64,000 nt of DNA. Source: Aestuariivita sp. (GTDB taxonomy: Bacteria > Pseudomonadota > Alphaproteobacteria > Rhodobacterales > Rhodobacteraceae). The translations under genes were made by a program, and so were the position numbers. The stretch lies in contig NZ_JAAWWD010000042.1 in NCBI RefSeq assembly GCF_021404545.1, forward strand, positions 1-64,000, given 5' to 3'. Every line of letters starts with the position of its first letter. Position 1 is the stretch's first letter. The notes under the pieces are model-generated. The model was not told where the DNA came from. It saw only the letters and a program-made list of their open reading frames with translations, and made no database searches. This document shows positions 1-8,865 of this stretch, one piece after another.

Positions 1-110
1 GGGGGCCGGGGCGGGGGCGAGGGGGGGGGGGAGGCCGCAACCCCGGGGGGGGCCGTGGGAGGGGCCGAGGTTGGTGTGGCCTGGGGGGGCAATGGCGATG
101 GCCTGGGCGG
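1..110. other. G-biased degraded contig end
   Basis: This stretch is made almost wholly of G runs with few A or T, unlike the coding sequence that follows in the same reading frame. From about base 65 to 115 the translation (WGGNGDGLGG) resembles the family sequence CVGNDDDLRA with individual bases changed to G. That pattern fits miscalled bases at an assembly end rather than biology. Confidence 0.75.
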
Positions 111-762
111 GGTCTGCCTTGGGCCCGATGGCGCCTTTGGCGCAATGCAGGCGGGGGCGATCTTTGTCGATCACACAACGGTTTCGGCCAAGGTCACGGC
201 CGAGCTGTACTCGATCGCCAAGGAGCAGGGCGTGGCCTTTGTCGATGCGCCGGTATCGGGCGGTCAGGCGGGCGCAGAGAACGGTCAGCTTGTGGTGATG
301 TGCGGCGGAGATGCAGAGCCTTACGCGCAGGCAGAGCCGCTGATCGGTGCCTTTGCCAAGAAATGCGTGCGGTTGGGGGCAAGTGGTGCCGGGCAACTCA
401 CCAAGATGGTTAACCAGATCTGCATCGCCGGTCTGGTGCAGGGTCTGTCCGAGGGGCTGCATTTTGCCCAGAAGGCGGGTCTGGATGGCCGCGCGGTGGT
501 CGATGTGATCGGCGGCGGGGCCGCGGGCAGTTGGCAGATGGTCAACCGGTACGAGACGATGCTCGACGATGAGTTCGAGCATGGCTTTGCGGTGGATTGG
601 ATGCGCAAGGATCTGGGCATCTGCCTCGATACCGCAGATGAGATCGGCGCGAGCCTGCCGGTCACTGCGCTGGTCGATCAGTTCTACAAGGATGTGCAGA
701 AGATGGGCGGCGGACGCTGGGATACGTCCAGCCTTTTCAAACGGTTAAAGGATACCGGATAA
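1..762 (+). CDS. 3-hydroxyisobutyrate dehydrogenase-family oxidoreductase, 5'-truncated
   Basis: C-terminal part of an NAD(P)-dependent beta-hydroxyacid dehydrogenase (NAD_binding_2 plus NAD_binding_11 fold). The substrate-binding DAPVSGG motif and the catalytic-lysine helix (TKMVNQI) are both present, followed by the all-helical C-terminal domain ending in a typical LFKRLKDTG tail. The N-terminal Rossmann GxGxxG segment lies outside the window. The first ~110 bases translate to a glycine-rich stretch that matches family members only after several G calls are read as other bases, so no start should be called there. A paralogue lies at 1599-2474 on the opposite strand. The family oxidises short 3-hydroxy acids; the substrate here is unknown. 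Confidence 0.85.
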   Translation, partial: GGRGGGEGGGEAATPGGAVGGAEVGVAWGGNGDGLGGVCLGPDGAFGAMQAGAIFVDHTTVSAKVTAELYSIAKEQGVAFVDAPVSGGQAGAENGQLVVMCGGDAEPYAQAEPLIGAFAKKCVRLGASGAGQLTKMVNQICIAGLVQGLSEGLHFAQKAGLDGRAVVDVIGGGAAGSWQMVNRYETMLDDEFEHGFAVDWMRKDLGICLDTADEIGASLPVTALVDQFYKDVQKMGGGRWDTSSLFKRLKDTG

Positions 763-900
763 AGGACTGATTTAAAAGACTTTTGAAAGGCGTCAGAAAA
801 AATCCAGAAAAAATTCGGGAACCAAAAATGCGATGGGTCCGTTGTCTAGCCGTGACAGAGACGAACATCTCTGCAAGAAAACGAAAGGACACGTTACACC

Positions 901-1443
901 ATGAAACTGACCCTGACGACCGCAATCGCCGCCGCATTGATGGCAACCGGTGCCATGGCATCCGACACCGCGCCGACCGACACCTCTTCTGAAACCGAGG
1001 TTCTCGTCGATGTGCGTGACGCCGGTGCATTGACAGCCGTCGAAGTGGCAACCCTGAACGAGGCGGGCTATCTCATTGACGAGAACGAAGCCTATCTGGT
1101 GGACGCAAAGGGCGACTGGATCAAGGTCGATCTGAGCAAGCGCTATGCCGGTGCCGACCCGACCGCAGCTCAGGGCATTGACGACGAAGGCCTGATCATG
1201 GCGTCGCGTGGCGCCGACAATGCCAGCGCCGAAGAGGTGTTTAACGTCGACAGTGCCGGTTTCGTGAGCGATGCCGACGGGTTCTTTATCGTGGGCATCG
1301 ACGGTCTGCCGATCCGTGCCGAGCTGAGCGAGCGCTCTGCCGGGTCCGATGACACCGCGACCATGGGGGTCGACGACGAGGGCGATATCACCGCATCGCG
1401 TGGTACCGATAACGAGACGGCTGCCGAAGCGGCGACCGACTGA
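901..1443 (+). CDS. Secreted acidic protein with two internal repeats, unknown function
   Basis: A 180-residue protein with a clear Sec signal peptide (positively charged start, hydrophobic core, AMA-S cleavage near residue 20). The mature part is very acidic and rich in Asp, Glu, Ala and Thr. It contains two copies of a ~45-residue unit: residues ~62-106 and ~120-164 each run from an F/Y-I/L-V-D/G segment through an A-G-A/S-D motif to a DDEG-x-I-x-ASRG-x-DN ending. A GAAAGGA ribosome site sits 10 bases before the ATG. It is transcribed alone and followed by a hairpin. I do not recognise the family; the periplasm is the likely location. The repeat ending recalls acidic calcium-binding loops but is not a canonical EF-hand. 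Confidence 0.8.
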   Translation: MKLTLTTAIAAALMATGAMASDTAPTDTSSETEVLVDVRDAGALTAVEVATLNEAGYLIDENEAYLVDAKGDWIKVDLSKRYAGADPTAAQGIDDEGLIMASRGADNASAEEVFNVDSAGFVSDADGFFIVGIDGLPIRAELSERSAGSDDTATMGVDDEGDITASRGTDNETAAEAATD

Positions 1444-1464
1444 CCGCAAGATCAATGTTACGCA

Positions 1465-1492
1465 GAACGCCGGGCCGCGCAGCCCGGCGTTC
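1465..1492 (+). terminator. Hairpin terminator after the secreted repeat protein
   Basis: A perfect 11-bp stem (GAACGCCGGGC / GCCCGGCGTTC) with a 6-base loop begins 21 bases after the stop codon at 1443. The following T-tract is short, so it is a strong hairpin but only a moderate intrinsic terminator. It may also serve the convergent gene that ends at 1599. Confidence 0.65.
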
Positions 1493-1598
1493 TTGCATAA
1501 AGGCGACCACCCGCGAGGCGGCCCGCACCAACAACAGTCCGGCGATCCGGCTTTCTCCACCGCCTCAATCTGCCTGGGCAGGAGAGACAAAGGGTGCG

Positions 1599-2474
1599 CT
1601 AATCGAGGGTCTGCAACGCCAGAACGATGGTGGAGATATCGTCGTCGGCATGCCCCATCTCTGCGGCATGACGCATCAAGGCCCGGGCCTGATCGGTCAT
1701 TGGCAGGGCGGCATGCCCCTCGGCCACCGCTGCCACCGTATCGAGGTCTTTCAGCATCATCACGACGGTGCCCAGAGGGTCTTGAAAGCTTTTGCTGGCC
1801 ATACGCGGCGCGAGCAACTGAAAGGGTTTGGAATCGGCAAACCCACCGGCCAGCGCGTCGGTCAGTCTTGTGGCATCGACCCCAGATCTCTGAGCGAAAT
1901 TCACCGCCTCGGCGGTCAGCGCCATGATCCCGCCAGACAGGATCTGGTTGACCAACTTGGTCATCTGGCCCGCACCGGCCGGTCCCATATGGGTGATGCG
2001 TTGCGCCAATGGCTCTATCAGCGGAGCGGCGGTCGCGAAATCTCTCTTGGTGCCTCCGGCCATGACGGTCAGCGTGCCCGCCGTTGCCGCGGGTGTGCCG
2101 CCAGACACCGGCGCATCGACCCAGCCCATCCCGTTGGCCGCGCGCAGACGGGCGCCGAACGTCTTGGTCAGCTCTGGATCCATCGACGAGAAATCGATCA
2201 GAATGCCGGGGCCCTGCACGGTGGCGATACCGGTCTCTCCGAACACCACGGCCTCGACCGCGGCGGCGTTGGTCAGACAGCACATGATCACATCGCATTG
2301 CTCGGCCAGATCGGCCGGCGTGGTGGCCTGGCTGGCCCCCGCCGCGATCGCCGGAACGGCCTTTTCGGCGGAGCGGTTCCACACGCTGACCGGAAAGCCC
2401 GCGGAAACGAGGTTGAGGGCCATGGGCAGGCCCATCAACCCGGTGCCCACAAAGCCGATGCGGGGTTTAGTCAT
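1599..2474 (-). CDS. NAD(P)-dependent 3-hydroxyisobutyrate dehydrogenase-family oxidoreductase
   Basis: 291 residues, full length for the beta-hydroxyacid dehydrogenase family. It starts MTKPRIGFVGTGLMG with the Rossmann GxGxxG, has the DAPVSGGTPAA substrate loop, and carries the catalytic lysine in TKLVNQI. The start at 2474 overlaps the end of the upstream dehydratase by 8 bases, so the two are translationally coupled. A longer in-frame extension exists but lies inside the dehydratase gene and is not credible. It probably oxidises a hydroxy acid generated or consumed with the IlvD-type dehydratase. It differs enough from the gene at 1-762 to be a separate paralogue. Confidence 0.88.
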   Translation of the reverse strand: MTKPRIGFVGTGLMGLPMALNLVSAGFPVSVWNRSAEKAVPAIAAGASQATTPADLAEQCDVIMCCLTNAAAVEAVVFGETGIATVQGPGILIDFSSMDPELTKTFGARLRAANGMGWVDAPVSGGTPAATAGTLTVMAGGTKRDFATAAPLIEPLAQRITHMGPAGAGQMTKLVNQILSGGIMALTAEAVNFAQRSGVDATRLTDALAGGFADSKPFQLLAPRMASKSFQDPLGTVVMMLKDLDTVAAVAEGHAALPMTDQARALMRHAAEMGHADDDISTIVLALQTLD

Positions 2475-4188
2475 TCTGAGGCTCCTCAAATGGCCAATCG
2501 GCATTGCCGGAATGGGTGGTGGCACCGACATAGGCGCTTTGCACCGCATTGGCGTATTTTTCCATGGCACCGGCCAGCTTGCGTGGCGGCACGGCCGCAA
2601 GCGCGGCGCGGCGTTTGGCGAGGGTGTCGTCATCCACCCTCAGGTCAATGGCGCGCACGCCCTCGGTCGTGTCGATGCGGATGGTATCGCCGGTCTCGAC
2701 CAGGGCCAGCGGGCCGCCCGCGCCCGCCTCGGGCGAGAGATATCCGATGCACATGCCGCGTGTGGCCCCGGAAAAGCGGCCATCGGTGACCAGCGCCACC
2801 TTTTCGCCCATGCCCTGACCATAGATCACCGCCGTGGGGCCCAGCATCTCGCGCATGCCGGGGCCGCCCTTGGGCCCTTCGTTGCGGATGATCAGCACAT
2901 CGCCCTCCGCATAGCCGCGCTGGCGGATGACGGCCATGGCCTCCTCCTCGCTGTCAAAGACACGGGCAGGGCCCTCATGGATCCGCTTCTTGAGGCCCGC
3001 CACCTTGATGAACGCCCCTTCGGGCGCGAGGTTGCCCTTGATCACGATCACGCCACCTGAGCTGTCGATGGCGTCCGAGACCGGGCGGATAACCGCGCCA
3101 TCGGGGTCGGGGGCTGATGCCGTGGCCTCGGCCAGCGTCTCACCGGTCAGGGTGGGGGTATGCCCGTGCATATGGCCCGACCGGATCAGCTCCTTTATGA
3201 TTATGGGCACACCGCCCAGGCGATGCACATCCAATGCGTAATACTGTCCGCTAGGCCGCAGATTGCCGATCAGCGGCGTGCGTTCGAACACCGCGCCCAC
3301 ATCGTCCATGGTAAAGGCGATGCCCGCCTCATTCGCGATCGCACAGATATGCATGCCTGCATTGGTCGAACCGCCGGTCGCGGCGACGATGGCGCAGGCA
3401 TTCTCCAGGCTCTCGCGGGTCACCAGATCGCGCGGCAGCGGGCCGCCCCGTTCCAGGATCTGCATCACCAGATGACCTGCCTTGCGTCCCAGCGCGGTGC
3501 GTTCGGAATAGACTGCGGGGATCAGCGCCGAGCCGAGAGGGGCGATGCCCAGCACCTCCGACACCATGCCCATCGTATTGGCGGTGAACTGCCCCGGGCA
3601 GGCGCCCACCGTGGGCATCGCGGCACGCTCCATTTCATCCAGCTCGGCCTGGCTCAGATCGCCCGTCATCACCGCCCCGGCCCCTTCATAGGTGTCCAGA
3701 ATCGAGATCGTCTTGCCCTTGTATTGCCCCGGCAGGGTCGAGCCGCCAAAGACAAAGACCGACGGCGCGTTCATGCGCACCATGCCCATGATCATCGCGG
3801 GCAGGTTCTTGTCACACCCGCCGTATCCGATGATCCCGTCATAGGCATGCCCACGCATCACCAGCTCGACCGAATCCGCGATCAATTCGCGCGACATCAG
3901 CGAGGCTTTCATGCCCTGATGGTTCATGCTCAGCCCGTCCGAGACGGAGATGGTCGTGCTTTCGCGCGGCGTGCCGCCCGCCTCCTGCACGCCTTTATAG
4001 GCATGCTCGGCCTGATCGCGCAGGCCCATGTTGCAGGGCGATGTCTCGGACTGGGTGGATATCACGCAGATCATCGGGCGCGCGATCGCGTCATCATCCA
4101 ATCCCTGACCGCGCATGAAGGCGCGGTGCGGCACACGGTCCAGCCCGTCGGTGGTGATGCGCGAGCGGAGTTTTTTCTGGGTTGGCAT
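2467..4188 (-). CDS. IlvD/Edd-family dehydratase (dihydroxy-acid or sugar-acid dehydratase)
   Basis: 573 residues, the normal length for IlvD/Edd enzymes, which dehydrate 2,3-dihydroxy acids to 2-keto acids using a [2Fe-2S] or [4Fe-4S] cluster. The three cluster cysteines are visible at about residues 52 (SPCNMG), 125 (GCDKNLP, first family signature) and 197 (GACPGQFTANTM). The second signature appears as LVTDGRFSGATRG. It is co-transcribed with a hydroxyacid dehydrogenase and sits in a catabolic region, so a role in sugar-acid or side-chain acid breakdown is at least as likely as valine/isoleucine synthesis. I therefore leave the symbol blank. It is divergent from the hydratase gene at 4267 across a 78-base gap. 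Confidence 0.88.
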   Translation of the reverse strand: MPTQKKLRSRITTDGLDRVPHRAFMRGQGLDDDAIARPMICVISTQSETSPCNMGLRDQAEHAYKGVQEAGGTPRESTTISVSDGLSMNHQGMKASLMSRELIADSVELVMRGHAYDGIIGYGGCDKNLPAMIMGMVRMNAPSVFVFGGSTLPGQYKGKTISILDTYEGAGAVMTGDLSQAELDEMERAAMPTVGACPGQFTANTMGMVSEVLGIAPLGSALIPAVYSERTALGRKAGHLVMQILERGGPLPRDLVTRESLENACAIVAATGGSTNAGMHICAIANEAGIAFTMDDVGAVFERTPLIGNLRPSGQYYALDVHRLGGVPIIIKELIRSGHMHGHTPTLTGETLAEATASAPDPDGAVIRPVSDAIDSSGGVIVIKGNLAPEGAFIKVAGLKKRIHEGPARVFDSEEEAMAVIRQRGYAEGDVLIIRNEGPKGGPGMREMLGPTAVIYGQGMGEKVALVTDGRFSGATRGMCIGYLSPEAGAGGPLALVETGDTIRIDTTEGVRAIDLRVDDDTLAKRRAALAAVPPRKLAGAMEKYANAVQSAYVGATTHSGNADWPFEEPQND

Positions 4189-4266
4189 GGCGGGCTCCTA
4201 TAGGGCGGTGGATTTCCGGGGATGGCTTTGCCAATGTGCATCTGAATTGGAAATCGGAGTGGATGT

Positions 4267-5028
4267 ATGGAACAGGATTGGGCGGACGGCGCGGTGGCCG
4301 CGCGGGCAAAGGTGCGGGCGTTCGATTTGCCTGCCGTGGATGATGTGGCCAAGGCATACGGCTGGCAGGACGCCTATGTGGCGGGCGTGCCCGGAGCCGT
4401 CGGAGGGTTCAAACTGGCCGTGAACGGCGCGCCGCAGATGGCGCATTTTGGTGTGAGCGAGCCGGTTTGCGCGCGCATCTTCGCCGATGAGATCTATCAA
4501 AGCGGTGTGGCGTTGCCGCTGGCCGCGTTCGGGTCGGTGAGCGTTGAGCCCGAGCTTTGTGCGATTCTGACCGACGGTGCGGCGGATCTGAGCGGCCCGG
4601 TGGATCGGGCCGGAGCGCTGGCGCTGATCGACAGGTTTCACGCGGCCATCGAACTGATCGACCAGCGCGGCGTGGCGATGCCCACGCTCAAGCTGCCGCA
4701 GGCGGTGGCGCTGAATGTGTTCAACGCGGGCATCGTTTTGGGGGAGGTATCGGTGGCCCCTGATGCGCTCGATCTGCCGAACATGCATGTGGCGCTGGAA
4801 CTGGATGGCGCGACGGTGGCCGAGACCACGGGCACGCCGCCGCAGGATCCGGTCGAGGCGGTGATGTGGCTGATCAACAATCTGCACACGCGCGGGGTTG
4901 AGATCACGCCGGGCATGGCGGTGATGTGCGGCACGCATCTTCCGATCCGGCTCTTGGAAGATGACGTGCGGGAGGTGCGCATGACCATGTCGGGTTTGGG
5001 CGCGGTTGAGTTCACACTCACGGGGTAA
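4267..5028 (+). CDS. MhpD-like 2-keto-4-pentenoate hydratase / fumarylacetoacetase-family protein
   Basis: 253 residues, matching the hydratase/decarboxylase branch of the fumarylacetoacetate hydrolase superfamily. The pattern GGFKLAVN near the N-terminus, the VEPELCAIL metal-ligand segment (E-x-E type) and the LNVFNAGIVLGE block fit that family. Members hydrate 2-oxopent-4-enoate in meta-cleavage pathways. No ring-cleavage (extradiol) dioxygenase or 4-hydroxy-2-oxovalerate aldolase gene is next to it, so it may act on another unsaturated keto acid. It is transcribed alone, divergent from the dehydratase and convergent with the TRAP permease. Confidence 0.75.
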   Translation: MEQDWADGAVAARAKVRAFDLPAVDDVAKAYGWQDAYVAGVPGAVGGFKLAVNGAPQMAHFGVSEPVCARIFADEIYQSGVALPLAAFGSVSVEPELCAILTDGAADLSGPVDRAGALALIDRFHAAIELIDQRGVAMPTLKLPQAVALNVFNAGIVLGEVSVAPDALDLPNMHVALELDGATVAETTGTPPQDPVEAVMWLINNLHTRGVEITPGMAVMCGTHLPIRLLEDDVREVRMTMSGLGAVEFTLTG

Positions 5029-5069
5029 ACCGGTCGAGCCAACGACAAAGGGTCGCCCAGGACCGCGGG

Positions 5070-5146
5070 CACTGGGCTGAAAGCCCCCGCCGTTTTGCCG
5101 GAGGCAAAGCTCCGGTTTGACGCGGGCGGTCGGGGGCTGCCCAGTG
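5070..5146. repeat. Nested inverted repeat between convergent genes (bidirectional terminator candidate)
   Basis: Outer arms CACTGGGC (5070-5077) and AGCCCCCG (5082-5089) pair with CGGGGGCT (5131-5138) and GCCCAGTG (5139-5146). This gives a 16-bp stem with one 4-base bulge. The enclosed 41 bases hold a second hairpin, CCGGAG (5098-5103) with CTCCGG (5110-5115). It lies between the stop codons of two convergent genes. Confidence 0.7.
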
Positions 5147-5182
5147 GCGCCGCCGGGCGAGGCATTTGTTTGGCGGAGCACC

Positions 5183-6475
5183 CTAAACCACAAAACTCGG
5201 TAACCATAGCGACAGCGCCGGGATCGCCACGATCAGCGCCAGACGCACCAGATCGGCGCACCAAAAGGGGGTCACGCCCTTGAAGATCGTGCTGGTCTTT
5301 ACATCCGGCAGCACCCCTCGGAGCACGAAAACGTTCAGCCCCACCGGCGGCGTGATCAGGCTGATCTCGGTCACCACCACGACGACAATGCCGAACCAGA
5401 TCGGGTCATATCCCAGATCGCGCACCAGCGGAAAGAAGATCGGCACCGTCAACAGGATCATCGACAGGCTCTCGAACACACAGCCCAGCACCACATAGAT
5501 CGCCAGGATTGCCAGGATCACCAGCCAGGGCGTATCGGCAAACTGCTGGGCAAACCCCAAAAGCGCCTGCGGGAAGTCGGTGTAGTTGATGAAGTTCGCG
5601 AATAGCAGCGCGCCGATCAGCACGGTAAACAGCATTGCCGTGGTCTCGACGCTTTCCACCAGAACCTCCCACAGCACCTGCCAACTGAGCGCGCCGCGAA
5701 ACAGCGCGAAAAGAAACGCGCCGAACGCGCCGATGCCCGCGGCCTCGGTCGGGGAGAAAACCCCGCCATAGATCCCGCCCATCACAATGCCGAAAAGCAC
5801 GAGGACCCCCCAGACATTGCGCAGCGCATAAAGGCGCTGAGACCAATCCTGACGCTCGCCCGCGGGACCGGCTTCGGGCTTGCGCCAGGTGACATAGCGC
5901 ACGGCGGCCAGATAGAGCAGGACGCCCAGCAGGCCGGGGATCAGACCGGCGGCAAAGAGCTTGCCGATGCTTTGCTGGGTCAGGATACCGTAGATCACCA
6001 GAATGACCGAAGGCGGGATCAGGATGCCCAGCGTGCCGCCCGCCGCGATGGACCCTGTGGCCAGCGTATCGGAATAGTTGAACCGCCGCATCGAGGGCAT
6101 CGCGACCTTGGACATGGTTGCCGCCGTGGCCAGGGACGAGCCGCAAATAGCCGAGAATCCGCCGCATGCCACCACGGTGGCCATGGCGAGCCCGCCCTTG
6201 CGGTGCCCCAGAAACGCGTTGGAGGCGTTGTAAAGCTCGGATGCGAGCCGCGCGCGGGCCACGAAATTGCCCATCAGCACGAAGAGCGGTACCACCGACA
6301 GCTCGTAATTGATGGCCGCGTCGAAGGCCGTCTGGCCGACGTTATAGAACGCGGCGACCGGGTTGATCACCCAGGCCATGCCCATAAATCCAACGATGAT
6401 CATCACCATCGCGATGGGAATGCGCATAAAGGCCAGGATCAGAAGGGCTGCCAGGCCAATCAGGGCTTCGGTCAT
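5183..6475 (-). CDS. TRAP transporter large permease (DctM family)
   Basis: 430 residues made of about a dozen hydrophobic segments, the normal size for the DctM subunit that carries the solute and sodium pathway in the inner membrane. Family motifs are visible: the GGFSAICGSSLATAATM segment, GSIAAGGTLGILIPPSV, and the C-terminal TPPVGLN. The start MTEALIGL at 6475 is preferred to a longer reading, because it lies one base after the end of the small permease gene. With the next two genes it forms a complete TRAP system at the end of the dioxygenase operon, suggesting it imports that pathway's substrate. Confidence 0.92.
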   Translation of the reverse strand: MTEALIGLAALLILAFMRIPIAMVMIIVGFMGMAWVINPVAAFYNVGQTAFDAAINYELSVVPLFVLMGNFVARARLASELYNASNAFLGHRKGGLAMATVVACGGFSAICGSSLATAATMSKVAMPSMRRFNYSDTLATGSIAAGGTLGILIPPSVILVIYGILTQQSIGKLFAAGLIPGLLGVLLYLAAVRYVTWRKPEAGPAGERQDWSQRLYALRNVWGVLVLFGIVMGGIYGGVFSPTEAAGIGAFGAFLFALFRGALSWQVLWEVLVESVETTAMLFTVLIGALLFANFINYTDFPQALLGFAQQFADTPWLVILAILAIYVVLGCVFESLSMILLTVPIFFPLVRDLGYDPIWFGIVVVVVTEISLITPPVGLNVFVLRGVLPDVKTSTIFKGVTPFWCADLVRLALIVAIPALSLWLPSFVV

Positions 6476-6476
6476 G

Positions 6477-6998
6477 TCAGGATATTCCGCGTTTCTTTGC
6501 GCCAGTGGCATAGGTCCAGGCGTTGACGAGCGCGGCCACAGCCGCAATTGCACAAAGCACGGTCATGCCCGCGCCAAAAGGCCAGACCAGCAACAAAAGT
6601 TCGTCCGTGATGGTCTCCCAGTTGCGGTCCTCGACTGTTTTGACCCCCAGCCGCCAGGTCACCAATGCCAGCGCAGCGGCGCTGAACAGATTGACCGCAA
6701 CACCCTGAACGCGGGCCAGACCCCGGGGCACGAAAGCATCCAGCAAATCGACCGTGACATGGGTTTCGCGCAGCATGCTCAGCGGCAACGCGCAAAAGAT
6801 GATGGCGGGCATCATCAGGGAGATCATCTCATAGGCCGCCGGAAGCGGGGCCAGAAAAACATAGCGGCCCATCACGTCGACAAAGGTCAACAACATCATC
6901 GCAAAGAGGACAAGACAGGCGATCCCGGCCAGGACGGTGCTGGCCGGGGTCAGGCCACGGATATATACCGTGGCCGTATGTGTGGGCGAAGGCTCCAT
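6477..6998 (-). CDS. TRAP transporter small permease (DctQ family)
   Basis: 173 residues with four predicted membrane helices, the DctQ layout. The helix-2/3 region includes the characteristic L-R-E-T-H-V-T-V-D-L stretch (around residues 78-88) seen in small TRAP permeases. It sits between the binding protein (6-base gap) and the large permease (1-base gap), so all three are co-translated. It forms the membrane complex with the large subunit. Confidence 0.9.
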   Translation of the reverse strand: MEPSPTHTATVYIRGLTPASTVLAGIACLVLFAMMLLTFVDVMGRYVFLAPLPAAYEMISLMMPAIIFCALPLSMLRETHVTVDLLDAFVPRGLARVQGVAVNLFSAAALALVTWRLGVKTVEDRNWETITDELLLLVWPFGAGMTVLCAIAAVAALVNAWTYATGAKKRGIS

Positions 6999-7004
6999 CG
7001 GGGA

Positions 7005-8033
7005 TTACATCGCGGCCGCTTTGTCGGCCTCGGTCTTGAAGAAGTCGATGACCTCCTGACCGTCCAGACCGAACTCCTTGGCCGCCTCGATGTAGTCGGA
7101 GATGAACTGATCGTTAAGCTCCGACAGCGCCGATTTCAGCTCGTCGGAGGCCTCGACAATGGTGTTGCCTGCCGCCGTCGCGGTCTCGAATCCCCAGGCG
7201 TTGATGGTGTCCCAGCCTTGCCCCGCCAGCCGCGCATAGGCCTCGCCCGAATGCTTGTCGACAATGGCCTTGAGATCCTCGGGCAGATTGTCATAGGCGC
7301 GCTTGTTCATCACCAGGTAATGCGAGGAGTTGTACCAGCCGCCGGGCATCGTAGTGGAATAGGGCACCAGTTCGGTGATCTTGAAGCTGGGCAGGCTCTC
7401 GAAAACAAACAGGATCCCGTCCGCGATCCCAGCTGAGAGGATCTCGAAGGATTTCGGCGCGGGCTGGCGGATCGACACACCGCCCCAGGCCTCGACAATG
7501 GCCAGAGGGATGGGACCGCCCGTGCGGAACTTCTGACCCTCGAAATCGGACGGTGCGGTCATGTTCACGGACGAATGATGCACCTGTCCGGGCCCATGCA
7601 GGTTCACGCCGATCACATGAACGCCTTTGTAAAGGTCCATATCCGCAAAGAATTTGTCATGGGTGCGCTGGAAGGCAACAGAGGTCGCCTCTGCACTGTC
7701 GCCCAGAAACGGGAATTCGCCAAAGATATAGGGCGTGAACTGGTTACGCGAATAGCCATGCACCGCAAAGGCCACATCGGCCTGGCCGGTGCGTACGGCA
7801 TCCAGATGCGCAGGCGGAGAGGCCACCGGTTTGGGCAGGCGCCGGAAGGTGATGCGGCCCTCGCTGTCGGCCTCGATCGCCTCCATCCATGGAATGTAGA
7901 TGTTTTCGTTCACCGGATGCGACCAGGGCAGCCAGGACGAATAGGTCAGCTCAACCTCGGCCCAGGCGGCCGAAGCGGTCATTGCGGCGGCGGTAACCCC
8001 TGCCGCTATCGGGGTAATCAGTTTGTGAAACAT
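7005..8033 (-). CDS. TRAP transporter substrate-binding protein (DctP family)
   Basis: 342 residues with a signal peptide (MFHKLITPIAAGV...SAAWA) and the DctP fold. The start at 8033 has an AGGGAG ribosome site, and the longer upstream reading lacks a signal sequence. A conserved arginine-bearing segment (KFRTGGPIP, about residues 165-173 of the mature region) corresponds to the carboxylate-binding arginine of TRAP proteins, so an organic acid is the likely ligand. A 115-base gap separates it from the upstream SDR gene, so it may have its own promoter as well as read-through from the catabolic operon. Confidence 0.9.
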   Translation of the reverse strand: MFHKLITPIAAGVTAAAMTASAAWAEVELTYSSWLPWSHPVNENIYIPWMEAIEADSEGRITFRRLPKPVASPPAHLDAVRTGQADVAFAVHGYSRNQFTPYIFGEFPFLGDSAEATSVAFQRTHDKFFADMDLYKGVHVIGVNLHGPGQVHHSSVNMTAPSDFEGQKFRTGGPIPLAIVEAWGGVSIRQPAPKSFEILSAGIADGILFVFESLPSFKITELVPYSTTMPGGWYNSSHYLVMNKRAYDNLPEDLKAIVDKHSGEAYARLAGQGWDTINAWGFETATAAGNTIVEASDELKSALSELNDQFISDYIEAAKEFGLDGQEVIDFFKTEADKAAAM

Positions 8034-8148
8034 GCTGTGTCTCCCTGTTGACGATCTGTTGGTTGGTCTTTTTCTTGTGATGGTGGCACATAAAGGCCGG
8101 TCGGCAAACTCTTGTTTTACTTTGCATCCTTGGGTTGTGAAAGCCGGA

Positions 8149-8865
8149 TCATAGCTGAAGCGTTCCAACGCTGGCGCCGCCACAGACATAAAGCGTCTGG
8201 CCGGTCACAAAGCCGTTCTCGGGGTCGCAAAAATAGAGAAACGCATTCGAGATATCGCGCACCTCTCCCAGCCGTCCGACCGGGATCCGTTCAGCCAGAG
8301 CCGCTTCGGCGTCGCTGTCTTTTTCGATGATGCTCCAGAAATTGTCGGTGCGCACGGGTCCGGGGGCCACCACGTTGACGGTGATGCCATGAGGCGCCAG
8401 TTCCAGCGCCCAGGTGCGCGCCATGCCGATGATCCCGGCCTTGGTCGCGGAATAGGCGGTGCGGGTGGGGACACCAAGGGCGGCGCGCGATCCGTTAAAG
8501 AGCACGCGTCCGAACTGACGTTCCTTCATCGCGGGCAGGACCGCCTGAAGCAGGGTCAGCGGCGCGCCCAGGTGGATCTGGGTCAGACCCGCCAGATCCT
8601 GCGGCGTGGCCTCCTCCAGCAGATTGGGCCAGATCACCCCGGCGTTATGGACAAGGTGAGTGACCTGGTGTTGCTCGGCGATCTCGGCGGCGGCCCGGGC
8701 CGTGGCCTCAGGATCAAGAAGGTCGGCCAGAACGTTGATAACGCGCGGATTATCCGATGGATTGCGGGCTACGTTGATCACGCTATAGCCGCGCGCCAAA
8801 AGGCAGTCGGCCAGATCGCCGCCGATGCCTTTGTTGGCTCCGGTGATTACGGCGGTCAGCCTCAT
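8149..8865 (-). CDS. Short-chain dehydrogenase/reductase (SDR)
   Basis: 238 residues, classical SDR. It has the cofactor motif TGANKGIG at residues 8-15, HNAGVIW for the central strand, and a complete catalytic triad: Ser in NGSR and Tyr-x3-Lys in AYSATKAG. The PGPVRT loop follows. It likely oxidises a diol or alcohol intermediate; a cis-dihydrodiol dehydrogenase role for the adjacent ring dioxygenase is possible but not proven by sequence. The ATG overlaps the end of the upstream cyclase gene by four bases, marking one operon. Confidence 0.85.
   Translation of the reverse strand: MRLTAVITGANKGIGGDLADCLLARGYSVINVARNPSDNPRVINVLADLLDPEATARAAAEIAEQHQVTHLVHNAGVIWPNLLEEATPQDLAGLTQIHLGAPLTLLQAVLPAMKERQFGRVLFNGSRAALGVPTRTAYSATKAGIIGMARTWALELAPHGITVNVVAPGPVRTDNFWSIIEKDSDAEAALAERIPVGRLGEVRDISNAFLYFCDPENGFVTGQTLYVCGGASVGTLQL

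Noticed and set aside
8149-8865. Naming the SDR a cis-dihydrodiol dehydrogenase
   Set aside because: Only generic SDR motifs are visible; context alone is not enough.
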